64,000 bases of DNA from Rhodobacteraceae bacterium EL53 (GCA_900313015.1 OMPR01000008.1:124001-188000), one strand, 5' to 3'. Shown: positions 51,435-60,487, numbered from the stretch's first letter. A program made the numbers and translations. The notes: a model not told the origin generated them from the letters alone.

Positions 51435-53168
51435 ATGCAACGACATTGGATCATCCTTGGGTTTCTGTTGGTGGTCGGCGCGCTCAGCGCCGGCGTTTGG
51501 TCGTATGGCTACAGTCAAGCGGTTGGACAATTGGCCAAACGCGGCGAGGCTGATCTGGAACTGGCCAGCGGCCGGCTCAGTACACAATTGCAGCGGTTTC
51601 AAGAAACGGCTGTGTTGTTGGCGGACCATCCGGCATTGGACCATCTGGATACCCCGTTGGGTTTGAAGGCGGCAAAGGCCCTGTTGCTTGGCGTCGCGGA
51701 TAAGACATCGGCGCTTGAATTGATGTATGCGGATAGAACCGGCACGGTTTTGGTTTCAGCGCGTGGTCTTGCCCCACCGAACTTGAATGCCCGGTCCTAT
51801 TTCCGTCGGGCGATGCAAGGGGCGCTTGGCAGCGGTCACGGAATCAAAGATCCGCTGGAACGGCGTGCTTATTATTATGCTGCTCCGGATTTCTCCCCCG
51901 ATGGGCGGGTGCGCGGGGCCTTAGTCATAGCGGTTGATATTGCGAATATCGAATGGGATTGGCGCGGGAGTAAGCCAGCGGTCTTCTTTACCGATACAAG
52001 GGGAGAGGTCTTTATCTCGAACCGGTCGGAAATTCTGTTCTGGCGTCGGGGGCCGGGGGGAGCTGGTTTGATACCACCCAATGGCGGGGCTTTGCCCTTT
52101 CAGGCGCAGGTGCTGGACCCACATGAGATCTGGCGCTTGGATTGGGGCCCATATTTGCCGGATACCGCCCTGCATCTGGTTCAGAACCTACCGGTCATCG
52201 GATTGCGGGGCGAAGCGTTGATTGACGTTGCCCCAGCGCGGCAACTGGCGTGGTTGCAGACCTATGCGGTGGCGGCGATTTGCCTTGCGTTTGGGGCGAT
52301 GTTGTTTTTGGCCACTGAACGGCGACGTACGTTGGCCGAGGCCAACGCGGTGCTGGAAAGCCGGGTTTCGGAACGGACACGCGCCTTATCCGCCAGCAAT
52401 GTGCAGCTCCGGCGTGAAGTGTCTGAGCGTCAAGAGGCCGAAGCCGCATTGAAAAAAGCGCAGGCTGAGTTGGTCCAAGCTGGAAAGCTCAGCGCCTTGG
52501 GGCAGATGTCCGCAGGGATCAGTCACGAGTTGAACCAGCCCTTGATGGCAATTCAGCAATTTGCAGACAACGGCACTGCCTTTCTTGAGCGCGGCAAGGC
52601 CGAGCGTGCGGGTGAAAATCTGGGCCGGATTTCGCAAATGGCGACACGTATGGCCAGGATCATCAAGAACTTGCGTGCCTTTGCCCGCAATGAAAGCGAG
52701 CCGATGGGGCGCGTGGATTTGGTGCAGGTGATCAATACAGCGGTTGAGTTGACGGAACCGCGCCTGAAAGCAGATGGGGTGGACTTGATCTGGGCCTCTC
52801 CCACACAAGCGGTATATGCGTGGGGCGGCGAGGTGCGTCTGGTGCAGGTCTTTGTCAATCTGTTGAACAATGCGGCGGATGCGATGGCGGGGGCGGATCT
52901 GCGTGAAATAGAGATTAAGCTGACACCGGGCGCGCGCTTGGAAGTCGCCGTGTGTGACACCGGACCGGGGATAGAAGAGCCGGAAAAGATCTTTGATCCG
53001 TTTTATTCCACCAAAGCCGTCGGCAGTTCCGAAGGCATGGGGCTTGGGTTGTCAATTTCATATGGGCTGGTTCAGAGTTTCGGCGGCAATATCCGAGGGT
53101 CTAACCGGACTCGGGGCGCAATGTTTGTGGTCGAATTGGACTATTACAAAGAAGGAATGGCGGTATGA
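51435..53168 (+). CDS. dctB: DctB-like sensor histidine kinase
   Basis: A 577-residue membrane kinase. Helix 1 (residues 4-25) and helix 2 (about 275-297) bracket a periplasmic dCache-type sensor domain with SYFRRAMQGALGSGHGIKDP, RRAYYYAAPDFSPDGRVRGA and LVIAVDI. A coiled coil leads to HisKA (SALGQMSAGISHELNQPLMA, phospho-His in SHELNQP) and HATPase (VFVNLLNNAADAM, DTGPGI, EGMGLGLSIS). Such kinases sense dicarboxylates and control dct transport. Its stop overlaps the regulator start by 4 bp. Confidence 0.88.
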   Translation: MQRHWIILGFLLVVGALSAGVWSYGYSQAVGQLAKRGEADLELASGRLSTQLQRFQETAVLLADHPALDHLDTPLGLKAAKALLLGVADKTSALELMYADRTGTVLVSARGLAPPNLNARSYFRRAMQGALGSGHGIKDPLERRAYYYAAPDFSPDGRVRGALVIAVDIANIEWDWRGSKPAVFFTDTRGEVFISNRSEILFWRRGPGGAGLIPPNGGALPFQAQVLDPHEIWRLDWGPYLPDTALHLVQNLPVIGLRGEALIDVAPARQLAWLQTYAVAAICLAFGAMLFLATERRRTLAEANAVLESRVSERTRALSASNVQLRREVSERQEAEAALKKAQAELVQAGKLSALGQMSAGISHELNQPLMAIQQFADNGTAFLERGKAERAGENLGRISQMATRMARIIKNLRAFARNESEPMGRVDLVQVINTAVELTEPRLKADGVDLIWASPTQAVYAWGGEVRLVQVFVNLLNNAADAMAGADLREIEIKLTPGARLEVAVCDTGPGIEEPEKIFDPFYSTKAVGSSEGMGLGLSISYGLVQSFGGNIRGSNRTRGAMFVVELDYYKEGMAV

Positions 53169-54394
53169 TCCGTAAAATCCTGGTGGTTGATGACGATGTC
53201 GCTGTGCGGGAGGCTTTGGCGCAAACTTTGGAGCTGGCCGATCTAGATGCCATCACTGCAGGGTCATTTGTCGCGGCCAAGGATCATATCACGCCAGAAT
53301 TTGACGGAGTGATCCTGTCAGATATTCGCATGCCCGGGCGGGATGGGTTCCACCTGTTGAACTACACCAAAGATGTGGACGAAGAACTGCCGGTGATCTT
53401 GCTGACCGGTGAGGGTGATATTCCGATGGCCGTGCAGGCGATGGGAGAGGGGGCCTTTGGGTTTCTTGAAAAACCCTGCGCGGCGGTGGATCTGTTGCCT
53501 GTGTTGGAACGGGCGTTGAAAACGCGCGGATTGGTTTTGGAAAACCGAACCCTGAAGCAACAGCTTGAAACCGGTGATCCGGCGGCGCGGATGTTGTTTG
53601 GGACTTCTCCGCAATCCGAAGAATTGCGCCAAAGGGTCCGGCGATTTGCGCCGACAGGAGCCGAAGTTTTGGTGACAGGGGCACCTGGCAGCGGCATTTC
53701 CAAAGTAGCAGAAGTGATCCATCTGATGTCACCAACGGGTCAGGGGCCGTTTGTGAAGCGCCCCGCCGCTGGCACGAATGCTACAGAATTTGCACAATTT
53801 TGTACGGACGCGGTGGGAGGGTCTTTGTTTATTGATGAAGTGTCTGCATTGCCTGAGGCCACGCAATACGCGGCTCTGGAATTGATCGAACAGGGGCCAA
53901 ACACGCGCATCATTGCCGGAACAACCGTGGACCTTGCTGATTTGGTAAGACGGGGCATGTTCAATGCCGACTTGTTTTACCGGTTGGATGTGATGCGGGT
54001 ACGGATCCCGGCTTTGGCCGAACGTCCCGAAGATATTCCGGTGATCTTTCGCCATTATGTGGCACAGGCGGCGGAGCAGGCTGGCATTGAAATGCCAGAG
54101 GTCACACCAGAACATCTGGCGGCGCTGATGGCACAGGATTGGCCCGGGAATGCGAGATCCCTTATGTCAGCGGCGATGCGGTTTGTTCTAGGTATGCCAG
54201 AAGATGTGGCGGAAGCCTCGGAAATGGGATTGGCGGAGCAATTGGCGCGGGTGGAACGGTCATTACTGATCGCGGCTCTAGGGCGTCAGAACGGCAAAGC
54301 GTCCGATACCGCTAAAGCTCTGAAGCTGCCTCGCAAGACGTTTTACGACAAGCTTGCGCGTTATGGCATTCGCCCCGAAGATTACCGGCGTTAA
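53165..54394 (+). CDS. dctD: DctD-like NtrC-family response regulator with degenerate AAA+ domain
   Basis: A 409-residue regulator: receiver (phospho-Asp 53 in LSDIRMPG), AAA+ domain, Fis-type HTH (GKASDTAKALKLPRKTFYDKL). The AAA+ domain keeps FIDEVSALP, DLFYRLDVMRVRIP and DWPGNARSL, but the P-loop reads TGAPGSGISK instead of GESGTGKE and the GAFTGA loop that contacts sigma-54 is missing (region around residues 190-205). It cannot be a normal sigma-54 activator. Rhodobacter capsulatus NtrC likewise lacks GAFTGA and works with sigma-70. Coupled to dctB; followed by tandem palindromes and dctPQM. Confidence 0.87.
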   Translation: MIRKILVVDDDVAVREALAQTLELADLDAITAGSFVAAKDHITPEFDGVILSDIRMPGRDGFHLLNYTKDVDEELPVILLTGEGDIPMAVQAMGEGAFGFLEKPCAAVDLLPVLERALKTRGLVLENRTLKQQLETGDPAARMLFGTSPQSEELRQRVRRFAPTGAEVLVTGAPGSGISKVAEVIHLMSPTGQGPFVKRPAAGTNATEFAQFCTDAVGGSLFIDEVSALPEATQYAALELIEQGPNTRIIAGTTVDLADLVRRGMFNADLFYRLDVMRVRIPALAERPEDIPVIFRHYVAQAAEQAGIEMPEVTPEHLAALMAQDWPGNARSLMSAAMRFVLGMPEDVAEASEMGLAEQLARVERSLLIAALGRQNGKASDTAKALKLPRKTFYDKLARYGIRPEDYRR

Positions 54395-54522
54395 CCAAAC
54401 ACTCCCGCGCCCTGACCACGCATCCTAGATGCGCGGCCACAGGCCTTGGGCGGGGCAGCCCGACTGCGCCGGACTGCGGCCCGTCTGGGTCCTAAGGTGA
54501 GTCGCGGAACGATTCGGTGAAG

Positions 54523-54540
54523 TGTGCGGAAATTCGCACA
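54523..54540. promoter_or_regulatory. upstream palindrome 1, candidate DctD site
   Basis: TGTGCGGAAATTCGCACA, arms TGTGCG and CGCACA. It is 220 bp upstream of the dctP start and 32 bp (centre to centre) from a second copy, i.e. three helical turns on the same DNA face. Confidence 0.65.
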
Positions 54541-54554
54541 GTGCGCGTTCGAGG

Positions 54555-54572
54555 TGTGCGGGAAACCGCACA
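54555..54572. promoter_or_regulatory. upstream palindrome 2, candidate DctD site
   Basis: TGTGCGGGAAACCGCACA has perfect 7-base arms TGTGCGG and CCGCACA around GAAA, matching palindrome 1. Tandem DctD dimer sites upstream of dct genes are the known arrangement in rhizobia. Confidence 0.68.
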
Positions 54573-54639
54573 GCGGAGTTTGTCCCCGTTTTATCTGCGC
54601 TCAGTAAATCGAGATAACATGTTGTAAATGAACAGATAT

Positions 54640-54660
54640 GACCTGACTGCAAGTCAGGTC
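54640..54660. promoter_or_regulatory. perfect 9-base inverted repeat in the dctP upstream region
   Basis: Arms GACCTGACT (54640-54648) and AGTCAGGTC (54652-54660) flank GCA. It is 99 bp upstream of dctP, downstream of the two candidate DctD sites, and unlike them in sequence. It may be a second regulator's operator or a leader hairpin. Confidence 0.5.
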
Positions 54661-54709
54661 TGCTGAGTTGTTGAGTACGTGGCTGCGATTCGTTTCACTC
54701 ACCGCAGCG

Positions 54710-54725
54710 CGCCGCAGCTGCGGCG
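54710..54725. repeat. 16-bp perfect GC palindrome in the dctP leader
   Basis: CGCCGCAGCTGCGGCG is a perfect palindrome 34 bp ahead of the dctP start, just before the ribosome site GGAGGGAGAG. It may form a stable hairpin in the mRNA leader or bind a protein. Confidence 0.55.
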
Positions 54726-54758
54726 TATGCCTATGAATTATTCTGGAGGGAGAGACAG

Positions 54759-55760
54759 ATGAAACTTTTGACAACAGCAGCCACGGCATTGGCATTGAGC
54801 GTTACCGCAACGGCTGGTTTTGCGGCATGCGATGATGGCGAAATCGTAGTGAAGTTCGCACATGTGACCAACACTGACAAGCACCCCAAGGGGATTGCTG
54901 CTTCGTTGCTGGAAAAGCGTGTGAACGAAGAAATGAACGGTACCATGTGCCTTGAGGTTTACCCAAACTCAACGCTCTACAACGATAACAAAGTTCTCGA
55001 AGCGATGCTGCAGGGCGATGTTCAGCTGGCCGCACCTTCGCTGTCCAAATTCGAAAAGTTCACCAAGCAGTTCCGTCTGTTTGATCTGCCCTTCATGTTT
55101 AAGAACATCGACGCAGTGGACGCATTCCAAGGGTCTGAAGATGGTCAGGCTATGCTGGACAGCATGCAGCGACGTGGTCTGCAGGGGCTCGGGTTCTGGC
55201 ACAATGGTATGAAGCAGATGTCGGCGAACAAGCCGCTGATTTCTCCATCCGATGCCAATGGCCTGAAATTCCGCGTACAATCCAGCGATGTTCTGGTTGC
55301 ACAAATGGAAGCCATCGGCGGTTCGCCCCAGAAAATGGCATTCTCAGAAGTGTACGGCGCGCTGCAGCAGGGTGTTGTAGATGGTCAGGAAAACACCTGG
55401 TCCAACATCTACGGCAAGAAGTTCTTCGAAGTGCAGGACGGTGTCACTGAAACCAACCATGGCATCATTGATTATCTGGTTGTGACCAGTGTCGATTGGC
55501 TCGACAGCCTGGATCCAGCGGTACGGGATCAGTTCACAACTATCCTGAATGAGGTCACTGAGACCCGCAACAAAGAAGCGTTTTCTGTGAACGAAGCGGC
55601 CAAAGCGTCCATCACAGAGGCTGGTGGTAAAATCGTCCAGCTGGATGCAGATCAGCGTCAGGCTTGGGTAGATACAATGCGCCCAGTTTGGGACAAATTC
55701 GCAGGTGACGTTGGTCAAGACAAGATTGACGCAGCACAAGCGATCAACGCCAAGCACTAA
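54759..55760 (+). CDS. dctP: TRAP transporter substrate-binding protein DctP
   Basis: A 333-residue periplasmic binding protein with signal peptide MKLLTTAATALALSVTATAG and cleavage near residue 23. DctP features are FAHVTNTDKHPKGIAASLL, LKFRVQSSDVLVAQMEAIGG (the Arg that binds the carboxylate) and FSEVYGALQQGVVDGQENTW. Together with DctQ and DctM it imports C4-dicarboxylate-type acids using the ion gradient; dicarboxylate specificity is inferred from DctBD. RBS GGAGGGAGAG. Confidence 0.93.
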   Translation: MKLLTTAATALALSVTATAGFAACDDGEIVVKFAHVTNTDKHPKGIAASLLEKRVNEEMNGTMCLEVYPNSTLYNDNKVLEAMLQGDVQLAAPSLSKFEKFTKQFRLFDLPFMFKNIDAVDAFQGSEDGQAMLDSMQRRGLQGLGFWHNGMKQMSANKPLISPSDANGLKFRVQSSDVLVAQMEAIGGSPQKMAFSEVYGALQQGVVDGQENTWSNIYGKKFFEVQDGVTETNHGIIDYLVVTSVDWLDSLDPAVRDQFTTILNEVTETRNKEAFSVNEAAKASITEAGGKIVQLDADQRQAWVDTMRPVWDKFAGDVGQDKIDAAQAINAKH

Positions 55761-55818
55761 CCAACAAGACAGGCGCTGCTGCATTCGGGGACTGGGGAGT
55801 GTTCGACGCAGCCGCCAA

Positions 55819-55841
55819 GGCGGGCCACGAGATGGCCCGCC
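55819..55841 (+). other. stem-loop between dctP and dctQ
   Basis: GGCGGGCCA (55819-55827) and TGGCCCGCC (55833-55841) pair perfectly over a 5-base loop. No T-run follows, so it is likelier an mRNA-stabilising 3' hairpin that lets dctP exceed dctQM than a terminator (inference). Confidence 0.6.
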
Positions 55842-55882
55842 GTTAAAAAAATATCACTCAATAACAATGTGGGGACAGTGAG

Positions 55883-56563
55883 ATGTCTGGTTCGAGATCC
55901 GGGTCACCCGGGGTCATCGACCAGATCGAAGAGACCGTTATTGCGGTACTCTTGGGTCTGATGACGGCGGTGACATTTGCCAACGTGATTGCACGCTTTG
56001 TGTTCAATTCAAATATTCTATGGGCCTTGGAACTGACGGTCTTTATGTTCGCTTGGCTCGTTTTGCTGGGCGCGTCGTATGCGGTCAAAACCCATGCGCA
56101 TCTGGGCGTTGATGCCATCGTGAACATGTTGCCGACCGCGGGGCGTCGTGTGCTGGCATTGATCACTGTCGGCGCATGCCTGATTTTCTCGCTGCTGATG
56201 CTGAAGGGAGCGTATGATTATTGGGCTGTTTTTGCCGATCTGCCGCCCACATCGGGGCGTTGGTTCCCGACGGGGTTTGACCTGAAAGCGCGCAGCCAAT
56301 CGTTTTACGAGGTGCAGGATGTTCCGATGGTTGGCATGTTCTCGTTTCTCGAAGATCTGATCAACTACGGGGATCGCTATGAAAAACTGCCCAAGGTTGT
56401 GCCGTATCTAATCCTTCCCTTGTCGATGTTTTTGCTAGTGCTGCGCTTTGCGCAGGCTGGAATCCAAGTGTGGAAGGGCGAGGCGGATCGTTTGGTAGCC
56501 AGCCACGAAGTTGAAGATGAGTTGGACGAGGCTCGGGCCCGCGCGACCGAGGGAGAAAACTGA
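55883..56563 (+). CDS. dctQ: TRAP transporter small membrane subunit DctQ
   Basis: A 226-residue protein with four membrane helices and the DctQ pattern EETVIAVLLGLMTAVTFANVIARFVFN, then LELTVFMFAWLVLLGASYAV. It is longer than the usual 160-180 because of a loop between helices 3 and 4 (about residues 125-170). It ends one base inside the dctM start (TGATG), so they are coupled. Confidence 0.92.
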   Translation: MSGSRSGSPGVIDQIEETVIAVLLGLMTAVTFANVIARFVFNSNILWALELTVFMFAWLVLLGASYAVKTHAHLGVDAIVNMLPTAGRRVLALITVGACLIFSLLMLKGAYDYWAVFADLPPTSGRWFPTGFDLKARSQSFYEVQDVPMVGMFSFLEDLINYGDRYEKLPKVVPYLILPLSMFLLVLRFAQAGIQVWKGEADRLVASHEVEDELDEARARATEGEN

Positions 56564-57981
56564 TGGACGTCATTCTGTTGTTTGGGATGGTCATTGGCCT
56601 GATGCTGATTGGTGTGCCGATCGCTGTGTCGCTGGGCCTGAGTTCGACCTTGTTTTTGTTGGTTTATTCCGACAGTTCGCTGGCCTCTGTCGCGGGCACC
56701 TTGTTCGAAGCATTTGAAGGTCACTTTACCCTCTTGGCGATCCCGTTTTTCATTCTTGCCTCGACTTTTATGTCGACCGGCGGTGTGGCGCAGCGGATCA
56801 TCCGGTTCTCGATTGCATGTGTCGGGCATTTTCAGGGTGGGTTGGCGATTGCCGGTGTGTTTGCTTGTATGATGTTTGCGGCGCTTTCTGGATCGTCCCC
56901 TGCGACCGTGGTCGCCATTGGGTCAATTGTCATCGCAGCCATGCGTCAGGCCGGGTATACGAAAGAGTTCGCAGCAGGCGTGATCTGTAACGCGGGTACT
57001 CTGGGCATCCTGATCCCGCCGTCGATCGTGATGGTGGTTTATGCAGCCTCGGTGGACGTGTCCGTTGGGCGCATGTTCCTGGCGGGGATTATTCCCGGCT
57101 TGTTGGCGGGTCTGATGCTGATGGTGACGATTTATGTGATTGCGCGGATCAAAAACATGCCCAAGGGCGAATGGGCCGGATGGGGTGAAGTTGGCTCTTC
57201 TTTCCGCGAGGCATTCTGGGGACTGTTTTTGATCGTGATCATTATGGTCGGGATCTACGGCTACCCTTGGTATTCGACCGAATTGGGCATTTACAAAGAA
57301 GGCGCGATTTTCACGCCGACCGAAGCGGCGGCTGTTGCCTCTGTCTATGCGTTCTTTGTGGCGACGTTTGTTTACCGCGATATGGGACCGCTGGCCGAAA
57401 AGGGCGACCGCCCACGTCGGTCTGTGATGCAGGCCCCATTGGCTTTGCTGTCAGTGTGGGTGCATCCCGATACCAAGCGCGCGTTGTTTGATGCGGGTAA
57501 GTTGACCGTTACACTTATGTTCGTGATCGCTAACGCTCTGATCCTGAAGCACGTTCTGACGGATGAACAAGTCCCACAGAGTATTGCAACCGCGATGTTG
57601 TCCGCTGGATTTGGTCCTGTGATGTTCCTAGTGGTTGTGAATGTGATCCTGCTGATCGGTGGTCAGTTCATGGAGCCTTCTGGCTTGTTGGTGATCGTTG
57701 CACCTTTGGTGTTTCCGATTGCAATTGAGCTGGGCATTGATCCGATCCACTTGGGTATCATCATGGTGGTGAACATGGAAATCGGGATGATCACACCGCC
57801 TGTTGGTCTGAACTTGTTCGTCACTTCAGGGGTGGCAGGGATGCCAATGATGTCGGTGGTCCGAGCGGCTCTGCCGTTCTTGGCCGTCCTGTTCGTGTTC
57901 CTGATCATGGTGACCTATATTCCATGGCTCAGCACGATGATCCCCAACGCGGTTATGGGACCTGAGATCATTACCAATTAG
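56563..57981 (+). CDS. dctM: TRAP transporter large membrane subunit DctM
   Basis: A 472-residue permease with about twelve membrane helices. Family pieces are FAALSGSSPATVVAIGSIVI, NAGTLGILIPPSIVMVVYA, FTPTEAAAVASVYAFF and GQFMEPSGLLVIVAPLVFPI, ending with MITPPVGLNLFV. It forms the ion-coupled transport path. A cytoplasmic-type insert (around residues 280-310, GDRPRRSVMQAPLA) makes it slightly longer than the usual 425-440. Confidence 0.93.
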   Translation: MDVILLFGMVIGLMLIGVPIAVSLGLSSTLFLLVYSDSSLASVAGTLFEAFEGHFTLLAIPFFILASTFMSTGGVAQRIIRFSIACVGHFQGGLAIAGVFACMMFAALSGSSPATVVAIGSIVIAAMRQAGYTKEFAAGVICNAGTLGILIPPSIVMVVYAASVDVSVGRMFLAGIIPGLLAGLMLMVTIYVIARIKNMPKGEWAGWGEVGSSFREAFWGLFLIVIIMVGIYGYPWYSTELGIYKEGAIFTPTEAAAVASVYAFFVATFVYRDMGPLAEKGDRPRRSVMQAPLALLSVWVHPDTKRALFDAGKLTVTLMFVIANALILKHVLTDEQVPQSIATAMLSAGFGPVMFLVVVNVILLIGGQFMEPSGLLVIVAPLVFPIAIELGIDPIHLGIIMVVNMEIGMITPPVGLNLFVTSGVAGMPMMSVVRAALPFLAVLFVFLIMVTYIPWLSTMIPNAVMGPEIITN

Positions 57982-58038
57982 ACATCGAAAACGGGTGATG
58001 CCCTCTTTTGGGTGAAGCTGCGATGTCAAAACTGATTG

Positions 58039-58071
58039 TACCCTGCCAGAGGAAATCTGGCAGGGTATTTT
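58039..58071 (+). terminator. rho-independent terminator of dctPQM
   Basis: TACCCTGCCAGA and TCTGGCAGGGTA, 12-base arms, 5-base loop, then TTTTCG. It lies 58 bp beyond the dctM stop. Confidence 0.85.
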
Positions 58072-58173
58072 CGTGTTGGGTGGGGCCCTTGGCTTGCGAT
58101 TTGGATCGCGATCCCGATAGTGCTGGATGTTAGAGTACATGACCGCCCGTGTGTTAAAGATGAGGACCAGCGA

Positions 58174-60432
58174 TTGACCAAGGCAACAGATTTCCCCCTA
58201 ACAAGTTTTCATTGGGGTACCTATCGGGCCGAAGCCCGCAACGGTGACCTTGTTGCTTTGCACCCGTTCGAGGAAGATCCTGACCCTTCGCCAATCGGGC
58301 AGGGGTATTTGGGGGCCTTGAAAGGCCCAGATCGAATCACCGCACCAATGGTGCGCAAAAGCTGGCTCGAGGGCGGCCCGGGTACCAAGGGGTCTTTGCG
58401 GGGCAAAGACGCCTTTGTTGAGGTTAGCTGGGATGAGGCAGAGCAACTGGTTGCGGATGAGCTGACGCGGGTCATCAACACCCATGGCAACCAGAGCATA
58501 TTTGCTGGATCTTATGGCTGGGCCAGTGCCGGACGGTTTCATCACGCGCAGAGCCACCTCAAAAGGTTTCTGAACTTTCTTGGTGGCTTTACTCCGTCTG
58601 TGAACAGTTACAGCCTTGCCTCTGGCGAAGTCATTCTGCCACACGTGCTGGGTGGGGCAGAACTCATCTACGATGCCACCAGTTGGCAGTCGATCATTGA
58701 ATCGTGCGACCTGATGGTCGCGTTTGGTGGCGTTCCAATAAAGAATTCGATGATAGGCCAGGGGGGGCTGGGGGCACACCGCACGCGGCCAGCCCTATTA
58801 GAAGCAAGGGCGGCGGGGGTTGAATTCGTCAATATCTCACCACTGAAATCGGACCTGCCAGACGCGCTTAGCGCCGAGTGGATCGCGCCCAGACCTTCGA
58901 CCGATGCGGCGCTGATGATTGGCCTTGCCCATGTATTGCTGAGCGAAGGATTGTTCGATCGCGCATTTCTAGACCGCTATACCGTCGGATTTGATCGTTT
59001 TGCAAACTATCTGAAAGGTGACAGCGACGACATCGTCAAAAACGCTGATTGGGCCGCTGAAATTTGTGGGATTCAGTCCGAAGAAATACAATCTCTGGCG
59101 CGGCGCATGGCCAGTGGACGCACAATGATTTCTGTGGCTTGGGCGCTGACCCGACAAGACCACGGAGAGCAAAACTTTTGGCTGGGCACTGTTCTGGCCG
59201 CCATGCTGGGACAGATCGGCCTATCAGGGGGCGGCGTTGGCTTTGGGTATGGGGCGGTGAATACGGTCGGGCTTGAGCGACCCAGTCCCCGGTTTCAGGC
59301 GGTGCCGCAGGGGCGCAATAAGGTAAAGACCTTTATCCCCGTCGCTCGGATTGCCGAGATGTTGGAAAGCCCGGGCGGAGAGTTTGACTATAACGGGAAG
59401 AAGCACCAGTTCCCTGACACAAAACTGATCTGGTGGGCGGGCGGTAATCCGTTTCACCATCATCAGGATCTAAACCGATTGCGCCGGGCCTGGGCACGGC
59501 CTGATACGGTGATTGTGAACGATTGGTGCTGGAATAGCGCGGCACAACACGCCGATATCGTATTGCCTTGTACCACACCGTTAGAGCGCGCGGATATCAC
59601 CTTGTCACCGCGTGATCCGTATCTTGTGGTGATGGACAAGGTCGTCGAGCCCAGTGGGCAGGCGCGGGACGATTACGATATTTTCCGGGGCATCGCGCGC
59701 CATCTGGGGATCGATGGGAAATATTCCGAAGAGCGGGACGCTGACCAGTGGATCACTTGGCTGTATGAGCAATCCCGCAAATCAGCCACGCGGGCGAAAA
59801 TTGACCTGCCTCCGCTTGATGAATTGCGCAAAACCGGATGGTTCAAGATGCCGGTACCGAACGAGCCGCACATCATGCTTAGCAAATTTCGACAAGACCC
59901 CGAAGCGTCGCCGCTGCGAACGCCCAGCGGTAAGATCGAGATTTTTTCAGAGAATATTGCAAGCTTTGGTTACGATGATTGTCCGGGGCATCCGACGTGG
60001 ATGGAACCTGTTGAATGGCTGGGGCGAGCAGAGCAGGGACAATTGCACCTGATTTCGAACCAACCGAAAAACAAACTGCACAGTCAACTTGATCAGGGAC
60101 TAGTGGCGCAGGGCGACCGTATTGGCGGGCGTGAGCCTGCGATGTTGCATCCCGACGACGCTGCCGCACATGGCATTCGTGACGGGGACTGTATCCGTGT
60201 CTTCAACGGCCGTGGCGCATGTTTGTGTGGGGCGGTCGTTTCAGATTCAATTGTGCCCGGGGTTATTCAGATCAGTACCGGTGCTTGGTTCTGGCCTGAC
60301 ACAGACACAGATGTCTGTCTTAGCGGCAATCCAAATGTCTTGTGTAAGGACAAAGGGACATCCAGATTGAGCCAAGGACCCACAGCACATTCGTGCTTGG
60401 TTCGCGTCGCGCTTCAGGACGAACGCCTTTGA
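58174..60432 (+). CDS. BisC/DMSO reductase-type molybdoenzyme, TTG start
   Basis: A 752-residue molybdopterin-guanine-dinucleotide enzyme. Counting from TTG 58174 (GAGGA 8 bases upstream) the active-site pieces fall at SYGW 113-116 and the Mo-ligand serine at 147 in NSYSLAS, the same numbers as in Rhodobacter DMSO reductase. Other marks are WWAGGNPFHHHQDLNRL and NDWCWNSAAQHADIVLP. There is no Tat signal, so it is probably cytoplasmic like BisC and reduces a sulfoxide or N-oxide. The longer frame from 58036 spans the terminator and is rejected. Confidence 0.87.
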   Translation: MTKATDFPLTSFHWGTYRAEARNGDLVALHPFEEDPDPSPIGQGYLGALKGPDRITAPMVRKSWLEGGPGTKGSLRGKDAFVEVSWDEAEQLVADELTRVINTHGNQSIFAGSYGWASAGRFHHAQSHLKRFLNFLGGFTPSVNSYSLASGEVILPHVLGGAELIYDATSWQSIIESCDLMVAFGGVPIKNSMIGQGGLGAHRTRPALLEARAAGVEFVNISPLKSDLPDALSAEWIAPRPSTDAALMIGLAHVLLSEGLFDRAFLDRYTVGFDRFANYLKGDSDDIVKNADWAAEICGIQSEEIQSLARRMASGRTMISVAWALTRQDHGEQNFWLGTVLAAMLGQIGLSGGGVGFGYGAVNTVGLERPSPRFQAVPQGRNKVKTFIPVARIAEMLESPGGEFDYNGKKHQFPDTKLIWWAGGNPFHHHQDLNRLRRAWARPDTVIVNDWCWNSAAQHADIVLPCTTPLERADITLSPRDPYLVVMDKVVEPSGQARDDYDIFRGIARHLGIDGKYSEERDADQWITWLYEQSRKSATRAKIDLPPLDELRKTGWFKMPVPNEPHIMLSKFRQDPEASPLRTPSGKIEIFSENIASFGYDDCPGHPTWMEPVEWLGRAEQGQLHLISNQPKNKLHSQLDQGLVAQGDRIGGREPAMLHPDDAAAHGIRDGDCIRVFNGRGACLCGAVVSDSIVPGVIQISTGAWFWPDTDTDVCLSGNPNVLCKDKGTSRLSQGPTAHSCLVRVALQDERL

Positions 60433-60453
60433 TGACATGTGGACAATCTGAAA

Positions 60454-60487
60454 GTTTGTTTTGGGGCGAGACTGCCCCAAAACAAAC
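60454..60487. terminator. hairpin between convergent BisC-type and tpiA genes
   Basis: GTTTGTTTTGGGGC and its exact complement, 14-base arms with a 6-base loop. On the minus strand it runs into TTTC. Likely serves both genes. Confidence 0.7.

Noticed and set aside
54573-54758. Sigma-54 promoter for dctP
   Set aside because: No GG-N10-GC element was found; the nearest candidate, TGGCTGCGATTCGTT near 54680, lacks the GC.
58036-58173. Longer N-terminus of the BisC-type enzyme
   Set aside because: It would be translated through the dctPQM terminator hairpin; the TTG at 58174 has a ribosome site and gives the family length.
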